Shown piece by piece: positions 13,440 through 26,499 of a stretch of DNA of 64,000 nt. The DNA is from Ephemerocybe angulata (taxonomy: Eukaryota > Basidiomycota > Agaricomycetes > Agaricales > Psathyrellaceae): NCBI GenBank assembly GCA_013368325.1, contig JAACJK010000169.1, forward strand, positions 434,001 to 498,000, written 5' to 3'. The notes beneath the pieces were generated by a model. The model searched no databases, was not told the DNA's origin, and worked only from the letters and a program-made list of their open reading frames with translations. The first letter of the stretch is position 1. Each line of letters starts with the position of its first letter. The position numbers and the translations under genes are program-made.

Positions 13440-14710
13440 ACGCGTTAGGTCACGGCACGGGGTGTCACGCTTTGGGGCTCCGCCTGAACGGTGGGCAGCT
13501 TCGATCCGGCCTTCCTCGCCCCACCTCATTCCACGACGCCCGACTATCCTCCCGAGTCCTCGACCGACGGCGCCAGGCAAAATGGAAGCTGCCCCGAGAC
13601 GATCTGTACCTCGGATCTCTTTACCTCCCTCGCCAGATTGGTTTACCATTGAAGGCGGACCATGGGCATTGGAAAATATGGTGCGCCTCGCCTTACATCT
13701 CACCCAGTGGCCTCTCCTCGTTCGCTCTTTTTTATCGCTCTTTCTTCAAGAGCATCCTCTCCATGCTCCTGGCCCACGTCTACGGCGTGGACCTGTACCT
13801 CTTGGCGTCTATTCCGAGTCTGCTTCGACGCTGCTCTCCCTGCAACCATCAGAACAACTGGCCGCCCTCGTTCTCCTCGATGCATCGCGGCGTGCCAGAG
13901 ACAGGTGAGTCACCTTCATACGTGACATGCAATCTATCGTTCCTCCCTCCTCTTCGCTTGAACTAGAGCTCGTCTGGTGCATCTATTCTCCGTACCAGAG
14001 TCCACCAAGGTTGCTAGACCAGTAATAGAACTTGGCTACCAGCACGCCTGCGACGAGTGCGGGACACCACTTATCGTCTTTGCCGTCACGTCCCGCCCGA
14101 CCAACGATACCAGAACATCTCCATGTGCCCACCGTTACAGGTACCCCCCGTCATCTCGCTCGTTCGAGCGTCCCGCCCACTGCGAGTCTCCCGGTTTCCC
14201 ATCTCTCGCTGCTCTCGTCAACCTCGCATTGCCCCTCGAAATCCTGCATTGGACACTATAGCTACCCCTTGATGACTCCTACGGGCTTTCATTGGGATGC
14301 GGACTTCTGATGCTGACGATCATCCATGCTGTTGCGCCCGACAATCTCCTCCCACAGCTCCAAAACCTCGAAGCACCCTTCCAACGAGTTCTTGCGCCTG
14401 GCGTGCGCTAGGGAAGCCCATGGAACATCCTGGCGGCTCGAGAGTATGGTTCTGGAGGACGTCAGTCGAGTGCGATGGCGTCGACGTCGGCGCGTTTTCG
14501 AGGCTTGTCCATGTCGATCGAACCCGCGCGCTCCCTGAATCGCCCCTGCTAAGCTTACCGGCTCGCACAACCATCTCATCTCGACGCCTACTCTCCTGGG
14601 CGAGGTAACTTCGCTCGTACACAGTGCGACCGTCATCTCCTTTAGTCTTCCCCTTTCCGCTATGCGAGCCCACAGCCGCCTCCCCACACCCCTCCACCGT
14701 GCCCACTCCA
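13440..14710. repeat. flank of TS block, right copy
   Basis: Longer version of 6365-6950, starting CGCGTTAGGTCACGGCACGG just beyond the thymidylate synthase start codon. Several open frames cross it on both strands, but none shows a known domain and they are not kept in the left copy. Confidence 0.7.
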
Positions 14711-15690
14711 CTACCCCGCTTTGCGCGCTCATACCTCTGGCAGCGTCGAATCTTCCCCCTGCCTGCCTCATCCGTGACGCCGCTATTCGACTCGTACGCT
14801 CAATTCAGCGCAGCGTACCGCACGTATGGATGAGTTCGACAGAAGGAAACAGAAACTGCTCTTCTCTACATCCTCAGCGCGACTCCCTGTTCCCCAGTGT
14901 GGATGACGCCGCCGCACGACGTGTCCCGCGTGGCCCTGCGCCAAGGGTCGCTGGGATACGCAAGCCCTGGGGCTGGGCTTCGTATGGATCTGCGAGGCGA
15001 GTAGCTGGTTCGGATGCCGCTTCGGACTGAGATGAAGCTGCTATTTACTGATCGATTGGAGGTCGTGTGCACGAGGGTCGCCGTCTCTCCATTGCCAGCC
15101 GATGTTGCGCTTTGGAGGCGGAATACTTATCCCCTTCCTCCAGCGCTTCGTTCGTCGTCCTCGTCATCAGAGCCCGGTCCGCCACCCTCTCTTCTGGAAT
15201 ACATACGCTTTCCCTAATTGAATTCGTTTCCCCAGTACACTTCCCCGAGGGATGGGCTCACCGAGTGAAAGTTCTGATCGCTCGTCGAGTTCACTGTCGG
15301 ACTCGGAGGACGATTCAGACCATGTGCTCGTGGATACTTAGGATGTCTGATACCAGGTGAAACTTGATGGACCTCGATACGGAGACGAGGGAGCAGTTCG
15401 TTCATCTGCGATCGGATTGCTCCTGCGAATAGCCATGTCGCCATGTGGAGCTCCTCCTCGCTCGTAAACGCTGCTCGTCGTGTTAAGGGATGGCAGACAG
15501 GTGGATGCGAGTAGCGGTGGTCTGCCAATCGTAGATGAGGGTTTAGGATAAAATGCAATTGGGATACTTAAAATTGTGAACGACGCTTGAGTCAGCTTGA
15601 GTCTCGGTGACGGAAGCACTTCATTAAACGGATCAGCAATGCGCAAGATCAGAAGGTCGGTCCACGAGGTATGTAAGCGATTCGTTCGTT
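14711..15690. other. no recognisable gene
   Basis: Open frames up to 122 codons exist on both strands, with no domain, signal peptide or consistent splice sites. Confidence 0.5.
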
Positions 15691-15694
15691 CACC

Positions 15695-16540
15695 GATACA
15701 TAAGCGCCCAAACGGTCGACAAGCCCGATATCGGGATCTACATATGTACAGTACGTCACATGCCAGGACGGCAGATCCCCTGACGTTACACTACCGCGAC
15801 GGCAGGTCTCCGGCTGAATTTACACTACCCCGACGCACGACGGTCCAGAGGCTAGCAGCGCATCATACCGTGAGGAGAATGGCATAGACTCGCTTGGGGC
15901 CAAGAAGTGCATGGATACAGAGGACGAACATGGCTGTGAGGGGGGCTTGGCGATGCTTGAAACAAGAATGTGCGCGCATCGCCTCCAGCAGCCTCTGTTA
16001 TTGTATGCGCGACCAGGCGAAAATATCAGCTCATGTGTACCCCGCGATAGGCGTCACGTATTTAAAGATTAAAAAATAACCTTTGACATACCCAAGGCAG
16101 ACAGTAACCGGATAAAGCAGAAGCTCATGTTTTAACCGATTCTCACTGCGACCCATTTTTAATCGGTCAGGCCCTTAGGCCTTACTGTTGCCTGGAGGCG
16201 GATTCAAATTTCTTCCTATGCCTATACTTGACCTGGTGTCGAGAGACGTTGTATTTAGTAGAGAGGAGCTAGAAACGCCGGACTGCAGGGAGTGGGTTCC
16301 TTGTGATCGGTGGCTTGTGGGGTGCCATCGAAACTCCACGCAGCCATCTTATTCAACTCGGTACGCCATGTGGGCATGTATTTTAGTAACTTCTCTCCAT
16401 GAAATTTTCGTTGATACCGGAAGCCCTGACTTAGTCGCTTTTCTATATAAGAGAGGGGAAAGATTGTAGAAAGGATCACTACCAGTCGCAAGAAGTCAAA
16501 CTTATTCACTCCCTCTTCCATCGACAAATCATCAGCTCCA
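15695..16540. repeat. duplicated upstream flank of the secreted family (copy 1)
   Basis: Blocks in this stretch recur at 40640-41360: TAAGCGCCCA followed by GGTCGACAAGC (15701 and 40643), CATGCCAGGACGGCAGATCC (15759 and 40673), GGATACAGAGGACGAACATG (15911 and 41065) and GCTTGGCGATGCTTGAAACA (15944 and 41098). The copy therefore includes promoter DNA as well as the gene. Confidence 0.8.
16444..16451 (+). promoter_or_regulatory. TATA box of secreted gene copy 1
   Basis: TATATAAG lies about 100 bp upstream of the ATG at 16548. The same TCTATATAAGAG context is kept upstream of copy 2 near 41263, so the core promoter was duplicated and retained. Confidence 0.65.
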
Positions 16541-16547
16541 AACCAGA

Positions 16548-17130
16548 ATGAGGCTCATCTTGGCACCAGTCTTGTCCCTCGTCCTTCTTATATCGTCCCT
16601 TGGCCCCTTAGCAAATGCATACGTCGTGCGTATTCCGTTGATAACGGTGTATGGATACTAACGCTCTGGCGCAGGATCATGACGAGTTCATCGCTCGCTC
16701 TGCAGTTGACGGCCCGAGCACGCGTGGGGAGAGCCTCGCTGTTCCCTTCGAGCACTCCTTGCGCGAATTCCTCGAAGGGGCGGCGGACGTGTACCAGCGC
16801 TCACTCGACGAGTACGAACACGGCATCCTCGAAGCGCGTGCTCCCCGAATCGTCACAGTGCATATTAAGACCGGGGGCAAACAATACGGGCCATTCAGCA
16901 TGCAATCCAACACCACACCGCTCAAGGCTTTGACAGTGTATATCAGTAAAATAATCCCTCCGGAAGAGGTGGAATTTTCGGTGCCAGACTTGCATGGTGG
17001 CTGGAAGCACCAGGTGCCGAGCATGGACCAGACCCTCGATGCCAACGGTTTAGACGGTAGCGTGACTGCCATTACCCTGACGGCGCGACGAAAGGGCGAT
17101 CCTACAGGGCCTCGAAGGAGTAGTAGGTGA
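16548..17130 (+). CDS. small secreted protein, ubiquitin-like C-terminal half (copy 1)
   Basis: Two exons, 16548-16625 and 16675-17130, with a 49 nt intron that has a textbook TACTAAC branch site and GCAG end; 177 residues. Residues 1-24 are a signal peptide ending LANA. The next 50 residues (RGESLAVPFEHSLREFLEGA, EYEHGILEAR) are conserved with the paralogue at 41366. Residues from about 80 run VTVHIKTGGKQYGPF, a helix-like LKALTVYISK, then DQTLDANGLDGSVTAITLTAR, an order of strands and helix that resembles a beta-grasp/ubiquitin fold. That fold call is inference from pattern. No enzyme motif is seen. A secreted effector-type role is plausible. The convergent neighbour at 17445-17722 is a decayed relative. 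Confidence 0.75.
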
Positions 17131-17444
17131 AGGGAATGCGCTGAAACACGAGAGGTCCACGCGCCGATCAGGTCACCATCTCGGTTGGGGAGCTAGTGCT
17201 CCTATCGGTATCCCAGGGGCGTTCCGTCGGATTTGCAGGATGATCCATATGTCTTTGTAACTTCCCCCCATGTAGCCACTTTGCCTTGTCCCAGTTTCCA
17301 CTCAATTGTGCATAAAGTCTATTCTATCTTCCTGTCCTATTTACGACGAGCAATGGGAGGTATCGCGTGATAGATCACGAACAAAAGGCCGGCGATTTAA
17401 GGCGCTGATTAGATGCTGCCGCCAGGTTTGTGGAATATGATGGA

Positions 17445-17722
17445 TCATACCAGCTGACTCGCCTGCGCGTCGAGGGCACGGCGGTGCGCGCCTATGGCGG
17501 ACTCGAGCAAGGAGCGGAGGGAATGCTCGAATGGGACTTCGAGTGTGGTGGACCGGGCGTCGAGGCCTTTGTAGTTGTCCTGCTTGAAGAGTGCTTATTG
17601 TCAAGTTGTGGAGCTTGAGGCGGGAGGGGAGATGGATAATGGCTTACGGAGTATGCGGACACGCCTTTGAGTAGGGGTGTGGATGTGGCGAGAAACGCTA
17701 CGAGGGCGGTGATGAATTTTAT
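17445..17722 (-). pseudogene. decayed inverted copy of the secreted family
   Basis: On the minus strand 17722-17648 encodes a signal-peptide-like stretch (KFITALVAFLATSTPLLKG, then VSA). After a GTAAGC...GCAG intron, 17579-17445 encodes RSTTLEVPFEHSLRSLLESA, closely matching the RGESLAVPFEHSLREFLEGA block of the 16548 gene. The position expected for the start Met is ATA, with an in-frame stop just upstream, and the frame ends early after DAQASQLV, so the ubiquitin-like half is missing. Start loss plus truncation indicates a pseudogene, unless an undetected exon supplies both ends. Confidence 0.65.
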
Positions 17723-17729
17723 AGTGGTG

Positions 17730-19290
17730 GTTCATAGCGATTGGAAGGTGAAGGTTGAAAGTTGGTCTGTACAACAGGCTGCAGTGCTACCCATTTTATA
17801 CCCTGTGTCAATGCACAGGAGATTACCGAGATCGATACGTGATGGATGCGAACGAGCTGAGCATCCAGCCAGCGATTCCCATTGTATCCGCTCCTAAACA
17901 CACGTAGGGCTCTCACAGTGATAACCAGAGTGCCCCCAATTTGAACATGAGATCGAGCCACAACGATCTCGCCCCTGTCCAGAGTAATTGTCATCTGGTA
18001 CATAAATGGAATGTGCATCGAGGACACACCTTTCTGACCCGAGATTTCCCAAGTTCATCCTTCTCTCCAACCCAACCGACTACATAGAGAGAGCTACGGG
18101 ATGACTGTAGTCACTGCTTTGTTGATTTCCTTACGGCTCTCCTCACAGATCGGGGTGCGCTCAAGTGACGCCCGCACTTTGTGTGTCCCAGTCATCCTGA
18201 CCCACAAGCTCAGAGTACAATCAGCGATGGGAACGCACAGTCAACGTATCTGTAAGCACGCCAATTCTCTCTGAAGTGTCCATTGCCCCGCTTTACTAAG
18301 ATATTAGTGTCATTTATAGACGTGATTGCTTCAACTGCACGAAATTTGACCCATAGTTGCGGAATGGAGATTTGCATACTAGTAAGCGACTGCTCTTGAA
18401 CGTAAAGCGTTTTATCAGGCTCTGTGGATGCTGTGGAGCGTCACCGTCGATCCCCGCCCTTCCAGTTTCTGAAATGCTTCTTCGATCATAAATGGGCACT
18501 TATTCTGATCAAGACTCGTGTCGCGGGTGTTACGCCTCTACATCTCCCACATCTCCGGGGGTGTTCGCGAAGTAAGCTCATCGCAAGGACTTTTTAAGCT
18601 TTTATTGTGGCAGGCATCTGTTTTTGCATGTATGTTAATCGACTTATGCTGAGGACACCGTGACATCAGAATCTGATCAGTATTTCCCCCTCTAGTATCG
18701 TACCCGGATCAGAGCCACAAATGCACGTTAAGTCAAATTTAGCAGTACATGTATTATGACTGAACGAGATGCTTAATACTCCAAAGACAGCAATGAATAG
18801 ACGGGACCGACAATACCCGGCACGATGTTGCCGACATTTCCGGACAGGTGTGCCCACTGCAACGCCTCCATATCATGCTCGATCCCGTATGAAGCACCTT
18901 TCAGGCTCTATGAAGTCGTGGAGGCCCCTACAATTTTGCTATCAATCCCGAAAAGGGTGGGCTTTCTGCGGAAGGAATCCCGAGCGCTATCCCGAGCATT
19001 GCGGAAGTGCCCCTTACACACTCTCGTGCATTCTTTCTAACGACTTTCCCGTGAAATTACCTTAGGACACACTAAATAATGTGACCGTCTATGATTTTCA
19101 GAATTAACGAGAGACTGAAGATACATTGAGTTTATGGGAATGTCAATGGCAGACCTCTTCCCTCTGTAGTGGGTACCACTCTTAGGGAACATGTTAGCCT
19201 CCCGTTCTAGATTCCGAAGAGAGGGGTGAAAAATGTCTTGCCGGTGAACCTTGACATCGGGATGGTCTACTTGTTCCATTGGGTACACTT
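17730..19290. other. no recognisable gene
   Basis: Short open frames only, none with a recognisable domain. A CATATAAGAG stretch near 19307 lies about 120 bp before the Zn2Cys6 gene and may be its core promoter. Confidence 0.5.
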
Positions 19291-19425
19291 ATATCAAAGC
19301 AGACATACATATAAGAGAAGGGCTCGTGTCTCACTTTCTATCCAATAACTGCGTCGTTAAATAACCAACCACCCAGTTGCATTTCCTCTTTTAACTCCCA
19401 ATTTACCCTGACCATAAAGACGCCA

Positions 19426-21289
19426 ATGGCAAATTACGATCGCTCCACAAACCTACCCCGGGGCGCCGCCTGCAAGGAGTGCCACCGCAGAAGGATTGTA
19501 AGTTGAAATTCGAGGATCCTAAGTGCATGCGTACTAACCCATAATCAAAGCGCTGTGACGGTATTCGCCCGTTGTGCCAAGCCTGCGAAAAAAATGGCCG
19601 AAACGCGGATTGCGAATATCCCGACGAATCGGGCCTCTTCCCGAGCGACTACATTGAGCGCTTGATTCGTGACCTTGAACACAGGAAGGAAGAGTTGGAA
19701 GGTCGCCTAGAAACCAATACTAGAGCTATGAGAGCGTTGTATGTGACCTCCCACATATTTCACTTTATATAAGACTCATAATCGTCCTTTACAGTCTTGG
19801 GCCAGTCGTGTACCACGCCTCGTCCCTTGGGCTTTTTATTCATTACCCGAAGCTGCTCGATTCTCTCTCCTCTCCGTACCCCGACACACGTCCGACTCCT
19901 GCCCTACTGGAGACTATGTACCTCTGGGGCGTCCGACTCGCCACAGACCCCAACGTCCGACAATCACACGAGCCTTCGTTTCGTGCGCGAGCTCTGGAGA
20001 CACTCGACTCGAGTTTATCTCCAATTCGCCCAATAGATGTCGTACATGGAGTACAGGCAGATATTCTATTTGCACACTATCTCTTGTCTGAAGGTCGGCT
20101 ACAAGACATTATGGCAAGACTTCAACTAAACACGACCCCCATGGCACTGTCCCACTATCTACACAAGATTCGCTCTCGCGAAATGTCAACCCCTCCGACC
20201 ACTACACCGCCACCAGGAACGGATCCCGTGGTGGAAGGGGAACTCATCCTTGCCTTTTGGCATGTTTACATCATAGATAAACTCTTAGCGGGACTACTTG
20301 AGGAGAGGGCGAGCATTCGGACTGTTCCCGATAGATCTGACGCAAGAGTTGACTTGCCGTGGGGTATGGATATGGAGGAGTATGAAGCGGTGAGTACAAA
20401 TATATGAAATAACCGAAACAACTTATATGCTTACCAGTATACATGCACTCCCAGGGGCTTCTGGCACCAAACATTCGAACCTCCCATACGGTGCATACCT
20501 TTTTGGATCAAGGTCACATAGCCAACAGTCCACTGGGTACAGCTCCCGTCGCTCTCGTCGCCAAAACGGTTATTGTATGGGAACGGGCCTCTCAGCTTGG
20601 TCGCCGGATCCGGGCGCAGATGCAGATCGGTGCCTTGACTGACGACCAGAAACATGCGTTCGAAGTACAAATCCAGAAGGTGGACTCCTTAGTCAACAGT
20701 CTTCGACAGGTAACAGATGCGGAGCCCATCCAAACGGTAATGGCCTCATTAGTACCGGAAACCCTCAACCGTGCAAGGATGCGTGTTATGTGGGAGTCGT
20801 TCCTTTACGATGCGATAATTAAGCTGCATCAGCGGCTGGGTAGATGGGAGAAGGCTGTGGATGCTGCTGAAAGGGTGATTTGGGTGGTTAAATGCGCTAG
20901 TGGAGGTCAGAGCGGAAACGAGGGGAGTGTGGAGAGCTTGAATCCGTTTGTCTCAGTTCGTCGCAAATTCTCGTCATAACTCAAAGAAATTGCTGATCAA
21001 AATTCCAGTTCGTATGGCCTAGCGCGGCCGGAGTTCTAGCAGAGCAAATCAAGCGACATCGGCTATCGCCGGGGGCGCTGAATGCACAAGAGAAAGAGAA
21101 AGCGGTAAAGAATGCCTATCGTCGGCTGCAAAGCGGTTTGGAGGCGATGAAGAGATTTATTGGGCAATGCCCGATGATAGGTGAGCAGGCTTCATCACGT
21201 CGGTCGTCAGAGCTACTCACTATCCAATCCTACTAGACAGAAAGATTCGTGAGGCGCACGACCTTGTCGAAAGTATCCGTCTGCGTTAG
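19426..21289 (+). CDS. Zn2Cys6 transcription factor
   Basis: Six exons (19426-19497, 19551-19738, 19795-20389, 20455-20949, 21009-21180, 21237-21289) with introns of 53-65 nt keep one frame for 524 residues. Cys16, 19, 26, 33, 36 and 45 form CX2CX6CX6CX2CX8C, the fungal binuclear zinc cluster; the first intron interrupts it after CKECHRRRI. Residues 54-75 (YIERLIRDLEHRKEELEGRL) look like the coiled-coil dimerisation helix that follows the cluster in this family. The rest is a helical middle region as in other basidiomycete Zn2Cys6 proteins, with no extra domain seen. It should bind DNA in the nucleus, often at CGG-type sites. No co-regulated biosynthetic cluster lies beside it, so the target is unknown. 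Confidence 0.9.
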
Positions 21290-21700
21290 TCTCGAGAGAT
21301 CGCGCTGTAGGGGCTGCTTCGCTTCCGTGGAACAGTTATAAGGTGTGTCCTGCTGTCTCAATCATCGGGAGAATTTTTCTGTCCTTTTCGCCTTTATTTC
21401 TATGCCAATATATCTTGTATAACGAGAAAACCCAAATATCGCTCTATTTGTCTCCATCGAATGAGTGATCATCATCCGTTGGTGGTTGGCTGTGATATCT
21501 CTCAGGCTTCAAAGCTTCTTCACTCACTCATCTTTCACGGCTCCAACGTAGACGAACATCCTCAGTTATAGAGCTATTTCTCCTGTTTCGCTTTTCGATA
21601 TTCGCACATGCAATCACCTGGTCCGGCCATGAATGAACCGAGTACGGTCGAGTCGACCAGTGATTGAGCATACGCATTGGACTCCAAGCAGGAGTGACCC
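21290..21700. other. 3' flank, no feature seen
   Basis: Downstream of the Zn2Cys6 gene; nothing recognised. Confidence 0.5.
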
Positions 21701-21713
21701 AGAACAGCAGCGC

Positions 21714-22900
21714 TCAGGCCAGACTTGACGTCCATGGCTGCTTGAACTTTTGAGAAGAACGGAGGAGGCTTGGTTTGACTAACTCACCCAAATCGAGCCA
21801 AACATGTGAGCGCCAAGCATAGACCAGGGTCGGGTAGGTGCTGACGATACTATCCCTCACCTTGGACTCCACGTCTTTCTGAAATTCCTCCGTTCGAATT
21901 GAAGTCCTATGATGCCACTCTTGCACCAATCGGATTCACACTCTCCATAATCTACAACTTCGACGAGAAGGTCCTTGGACATGGGACGAGCAAGGCACCG
22001 GAGATCTTCATCTACGAGATCTCTGAAAAGTGAGATGGGCATCTTTAAAGCGAAGTCGAATCATGGATTTTATGAGGGAGCCATATGGGTCGTGAAGCGC
22101 AGCATCACTATTCCAAGCTCGACTGGTGGACGTTATTCGCACAGTGCGATGGGAAGAGATATCGGAGCTCCGCATTATACCTACGGGCTTTCGTCTTTGA
22201 TCCCGAGGGGACCATCCGACACATGCCAGCGAGGCAATACGATAATGACCATCCCAAACCGAGCCATAGGACAGATGTCTCGACCAAGCACGGCTGCCAG
22301 GTGCGTAAGGAGAGCGATCGGGAAGGTGATGATATCCTTTAGATTGGTGACACGAGCCAGAGAGAAGGGCCTTGAAGAGATCAGGAGTGCAGTTGCTGTT
22401 GGCTAGCAATAGAAGGCGAGTATTCGCTGATCCGAGAAAGACATTGTACTCGAGAGACCCAGAATACTCAGAGCGCGTGACGGCATTGGCATGGAACAAG
22501 TCTTCAACGAGGACAAATATGGGAGGCGACAAGCTGCATAAGGTGGACATAGGTTAACGGAGCCAGGAGTCTTGTGAAACGTGTCAAATGAGACGCGAGG
22601 CGATATCCAGGATTCTGGTCTAGAAGAAAGGTGCAAAAAGTGTGGTGTAGTCATGTGGAACACATTAATTTCTGAATGAACTGACCGGAGGCGTATATAT
22701 ATGTGACATATTTGAGCGAGCCGTCCACCATCTACCGAGGCGGCGATAGGAAAGCGAGACACTGGACCAGAGGCACTGATATGGGACAGATGTCGACCCC
22801 AGGCGTCGGCGCAGGACGAGCGAGGGCCAGGGACCAACGGTAGGTACTAGACATCAGTATACGATAGGAATAAGATGGATTCGCGGATGGTGTGACCTTG
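21714..22900 (-). other. possible multi-exon gene of unknown function
   Basis: Minus-strand segments read like exons: 22550-22355 (PPIFVLVEDLFHANAVTRSE, then LGSANTRLLLLANSNCTPDL), 22042-21860 (ISLFRDLVDEDLRCLARPMS, then VVDYGECESDWCKSGIIG) and 21900-21790 (KVRDSIVSTYPTLVYAWRSH, then VWLDL). They lie in different frames, and no single set of splice sites joining them was settled. No family is recognised. It may be a degenerate gene. Confidence 0.25.
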
Positions 22901-23055
22901 AAGAAGAGGGTGACCAAAACCGGCGGAATACGAGTGGAGGGACGCCATCAATCGGGCTTTCCGGTTGGATGGCATCCTCCAGGTAATTGACGTTGAGTAC
23001 CTATTGCGGTCAGGGAGAACGTCGAGAGAAGTGTATGGAACAATACTTTTCATGC

Positions 23056-24299
23056 CTACTTCACCCTGTACCCAAGCCACTTCCGAATGAGACGCTTGAC
23101 ACCCCTCTTCTTCCCAACCTTCGGCGCCTTCGACCCAGCTTCTCCTGGGGGAGCAACATACAAAGGAGCGCTGACGGAGAGACCTTCGAAGTAACCTTCA
23201 ATGTCTCGGTAAGCGCGATCTGAAGCCCATGAACTCTCCAAGCCTTCCCCGGGACTGATGATGAAGCTGTTGCTTAGCCGCTGCGATACGTCGGGGGTCG
23301 TACCCAGAACGAGGTTGGGCTCCTGCACAGCTTGTACATCCTCCCAGGATTCGTCGTTCATGCACTCCTCAACATCCTGCAGCGTAAATTTCTGGGTTCT
23401 GGCGAGGTCTTTCTCCGAAATGAACGGGTTCAACGGCGTAACTAGTTGCCCCGACGAGGATTTGGTCAATCGCACCTGTCTGGGACCGTGACCCGAAGGT
23501 CTAGATTGCCGTAGGTGGGGGGTGTTCAACGAGCTCGGTAGCTGCGGCTCGTCATTTCGTGGTGCTCTCTCTATCCAATCCCCTTCCGTGGATATGCTCT
23601 CTCCAGTGGTAGTGCTCCAAGAGCTGCCCAAGCTTCCCGATAGTGCAGGTGCGATGTCTCTCGAGCGACCGGCTCCCCGACAAGGCTGACCGGTGTCCAC
23701 CCCTTGATCCAAATGGCCTACGAGACTATTCAACATGAGTGGGAGGGAGACTGAGGATCAATCTTACCGTGGTTGTCGCCAAAGCTCACATTAACGGCTC
23801 GTCGAGCTCGCAAGTAGTTCGTCGTCACCTTCCGCCTTCTATCAGCCGAGTACGCGAACCGTTGGTCTTGATAGCGATCGAAGGAGGTCGCAGCCTGGTG
23901 ATTGTGGACGCTGCTACCGCTATAGTAGTGGTGATTGTGCACAACGGAGTTGTTCGAGAGGGATGGAGCGTGGGCGGTAGAAGTCGGGGCCGCACACAAA
24001 AGGTCGAGGCGCCTCTCCAGCTCGTCAACTTTACGGGGCAACGCCCTGATGGACTCGCTCTGGTGCAACGGAGGATGCCCTCCCTTGTCGAACCCTTGGC
24101 GTCGGTGGGATCTCGCATGAGTCGATGGTGGGGAGCGAGGTGATCCCAGCAACAAACTTGGTGGTGCGAGACCGGAAGGGTTAGGCCGCATTTGGATGTC
24201 GTGGGACGATGTACCGTATTTGGTGAAGTGCCGTCGGGATTTCGGCCGGCGCTCCTTGCTCTCGAAGCTAGGGCAGACGCTCATCAGCATAAAGTCCAA
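23056..24299 (-). CDS. hypothetical protein, two exons
   Basis: Exon 1 is 24299-23768 and exon 2 is 23717-23056, joined by a 50 nt GTAAGA...GTAG intron in phase 1; the join gives 397 residues with both frames open throughout. Residues 70-85 (LPRKVDELERRLDLL) suggest a short coiled coil. A His/Asn/Tyr stretch follows (VVHNHHYYSGSSVHNHQ). The C-terminus is basic (GKKRGVKRLIRKWLGYRVK), like an amphipathic helix or nuclear signal. No known domain is seen. The start is uncertain: an open stretch at 24492-24902 ends in a strong GCTAGCG|GTGAGT donor and could be an upstream exon, but no in-phase acceptor was found for it. Confidence 0.55.
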
Positions 24300-24491
24300 A
24301 AGTGTAAGGCCGTCGCAATTGTCTCTGAGTTGTATACTGACCCAAAGGGTAATTCAAACAGTAGATCGTCTTAATGGAACTAAACGTAACAAGATGCTGT
24401 GTGGTACGGAATACAGATAACTATCCAGTTAGAACGTGTGGCAAAAATCGTCACAGGGACGACAGCCTATTAACAGGGCTACTGCCATAGC

Positions 24492-24902
24492 TCAGATGGT
24501 AATGACTCTCTGGGATAAATCGAACTCACCGCTAGCTGCCAGAACCTTGGAGAACAAACTGTCGTGAGACGGGCGGGTGTCGAGGGTCGATTTTCCAGGA
24601 CGCTGCGTCAAAGGGAAAGATCGACTTGGGGAAGAGATAGACGACGGCAGGCTATATTTGAGGAGGTGTCCTGTGGAGACGATTGAGCTGGAACCGTCAC
24701 AGAGATAAGCAGAGAACCCGTCGCAAGGACGAGTGGACAAGGGAATATGGGGGGACGGTCGAGGAGGGAAGGTAGGTAGGTGATAAGAAGGGAATGTGGA
24801 TGTGAGGGATTGTGGCAGAAATGGGTGGGTTACGACAATGTCGTCAAGGGGCATTCGCAGCAGCCGCGTTGTCTTTATAGGCGGGGCACCGAGAGCCCCC
24901 AA
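24492..24902 (-). other. possible 5' exon of the 23056-24299 gene
   Basis: Open minus-strand stretch rich in Pro and Ser, ending at a consensus GTGAGT donor (about 24527). The context fits a first exon, but no in-frame acceptor was identified, so it is kept separate. Confidence 0.25.
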
Positions 24903-24904
24903 TA

Positions 24905-26490
24905 CGGCATGTGGGAGTCGTTACCCTGTTCAAGGAAGTCAGGAACACTTGATTGTCGCCGTTTGACACTACGCTTGGTAGCTACGGACCGAATGCATAT
25001 TCAAAATCTCGTCTTCATACCGGGACTGTCAGATGCGATTATCAGTCAGCAACATCCGTGTGCCGGCAGAACGGCGCGCATACCACCGAAACCCTGCTTT
25101 TGTTTGCAGGTACTATGCCACTGCACTGCGGCACACAATGGCTAAGCTGCTCCCTCAGTGGGTATGCCCTGGTCGTCTTGGGAGACGGGGTTCCCAGGCT
25201 TGGTATATACGCAGAGACACTGAAAAAAAATGGCTTCTGAAATACGAAGCTGTGCCGGCTTTCGTTATCTTGTCAGTGGGCTCGTCAAGTGAGACATTCA
25301 AGTTGGGTTGTTTGCGGACCTCAGTACATCAGTACCCGATCTTTGACCGCTGCGCCTCGAGGCTCTTTGTAATATACATGTTCTAGGAATACCTGTGTCC
25401 TCTTCGCATGAAGTCGGTAATATTCCTGGCCGATTGAGGACCTTGGCGCTCAGATTGCTTGGCGGGCGCTGGCGCTTATTGGGTTCAGACTGTGCAGAGT
25501 GCAGCACAGCACACGGCTCTTGGTCATATAGGACCGAAACACCAGGTTATACAAGGCTACAAGGCTTTATTAATGTGGGCCCGAAGGCGGTTAGCCTTTC
25601 GCCTTCGGGAGGGGAAACTGAATGGATCTCAGCCACAATCAGTTGCGGCTGAGCGGGTTGCCTCCGAGTCGCTGTCCTCGTGCGATCCATTTCAAGTTCT
25701 TTCCGTAGGGATATCCAGGCCGGGTTAGCCCCCGTAAAGGCCATAGTGCTCAGGCATGGGCGGTAGAAAGCTTATCCTGACCTTTGACTCTCGACGGAGC
25801 GAGAGTGATAGTACGGAGGCTTCAGCTCAAGTTGAGAATAAACCAGACCCGTACCTGAGAGACAAAATAGATAGATGCTCTCCTCCGAGGAACCCGTCAG
25901 GCCGCGTGTCGTGGGTAGCACAGACGCTTCAAGTAGAGAAGTCCCATTCTGGGCAGCAAGTCCCAGACGCCTCATGTCGTCCATTCTCACGATCTCGACA
26001 GAACGCCCCCAGATTTAGCCTCATTTTTTTAGGTAGCCATATGTACTCTGTACACAGCCCAGTACGGGCACCCTGTCATTGCTCACTTCCAGGTACACTA
26101 AACCGAAGATGTGATTAAGCGCCCAATCAGATGACGCAGTAGGCGGCTAGGAAGTTCCGTTTTTGGAGAAACCTTGACGGATTTCATGGGTCAGTTCATC
26201 AAGGATACATTCTCTCCTTAGCAACCGGGGACTTGCTTTTAATTGAGTGTTGCATACTTAGCAGGAGCAGAAAAAAAGGTTCGATGCTGCGTAAGCTGCA
26301 CTGAGACGGGAGAGGCGTCGGAACGACGGCTCCCATCCCTGGAATATCACCAATGACTTTGTGCCTAGAATGGCACCTCAAGTAATGTCCTCTTACAAAA
26401 TCGACAAGCGCTTCTCCTCCGATATCTCGCTCGGCGCCTCCATGTACCATGGCCACTACTAACTACCTTCAGCATCCCAATCGCCCGCGC
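24905..26490. other. no recognisable gene
   Basis: Short open frames only. A TTAAGCGCCCA word lies at 26115-26125 (reverse complement of TGGGCGCTTAA). No domain or splice pattern was recognised. Confidence 0.5.
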
Positions 26491-26499
26491 TGCCCATGC

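Noticed and set aside
24485..24540. tRNA-like TAGCTCAGATGG box
   Set aside because: It resembles an A box, but no B box at the right spacing and no acceptor stem pairing were found.
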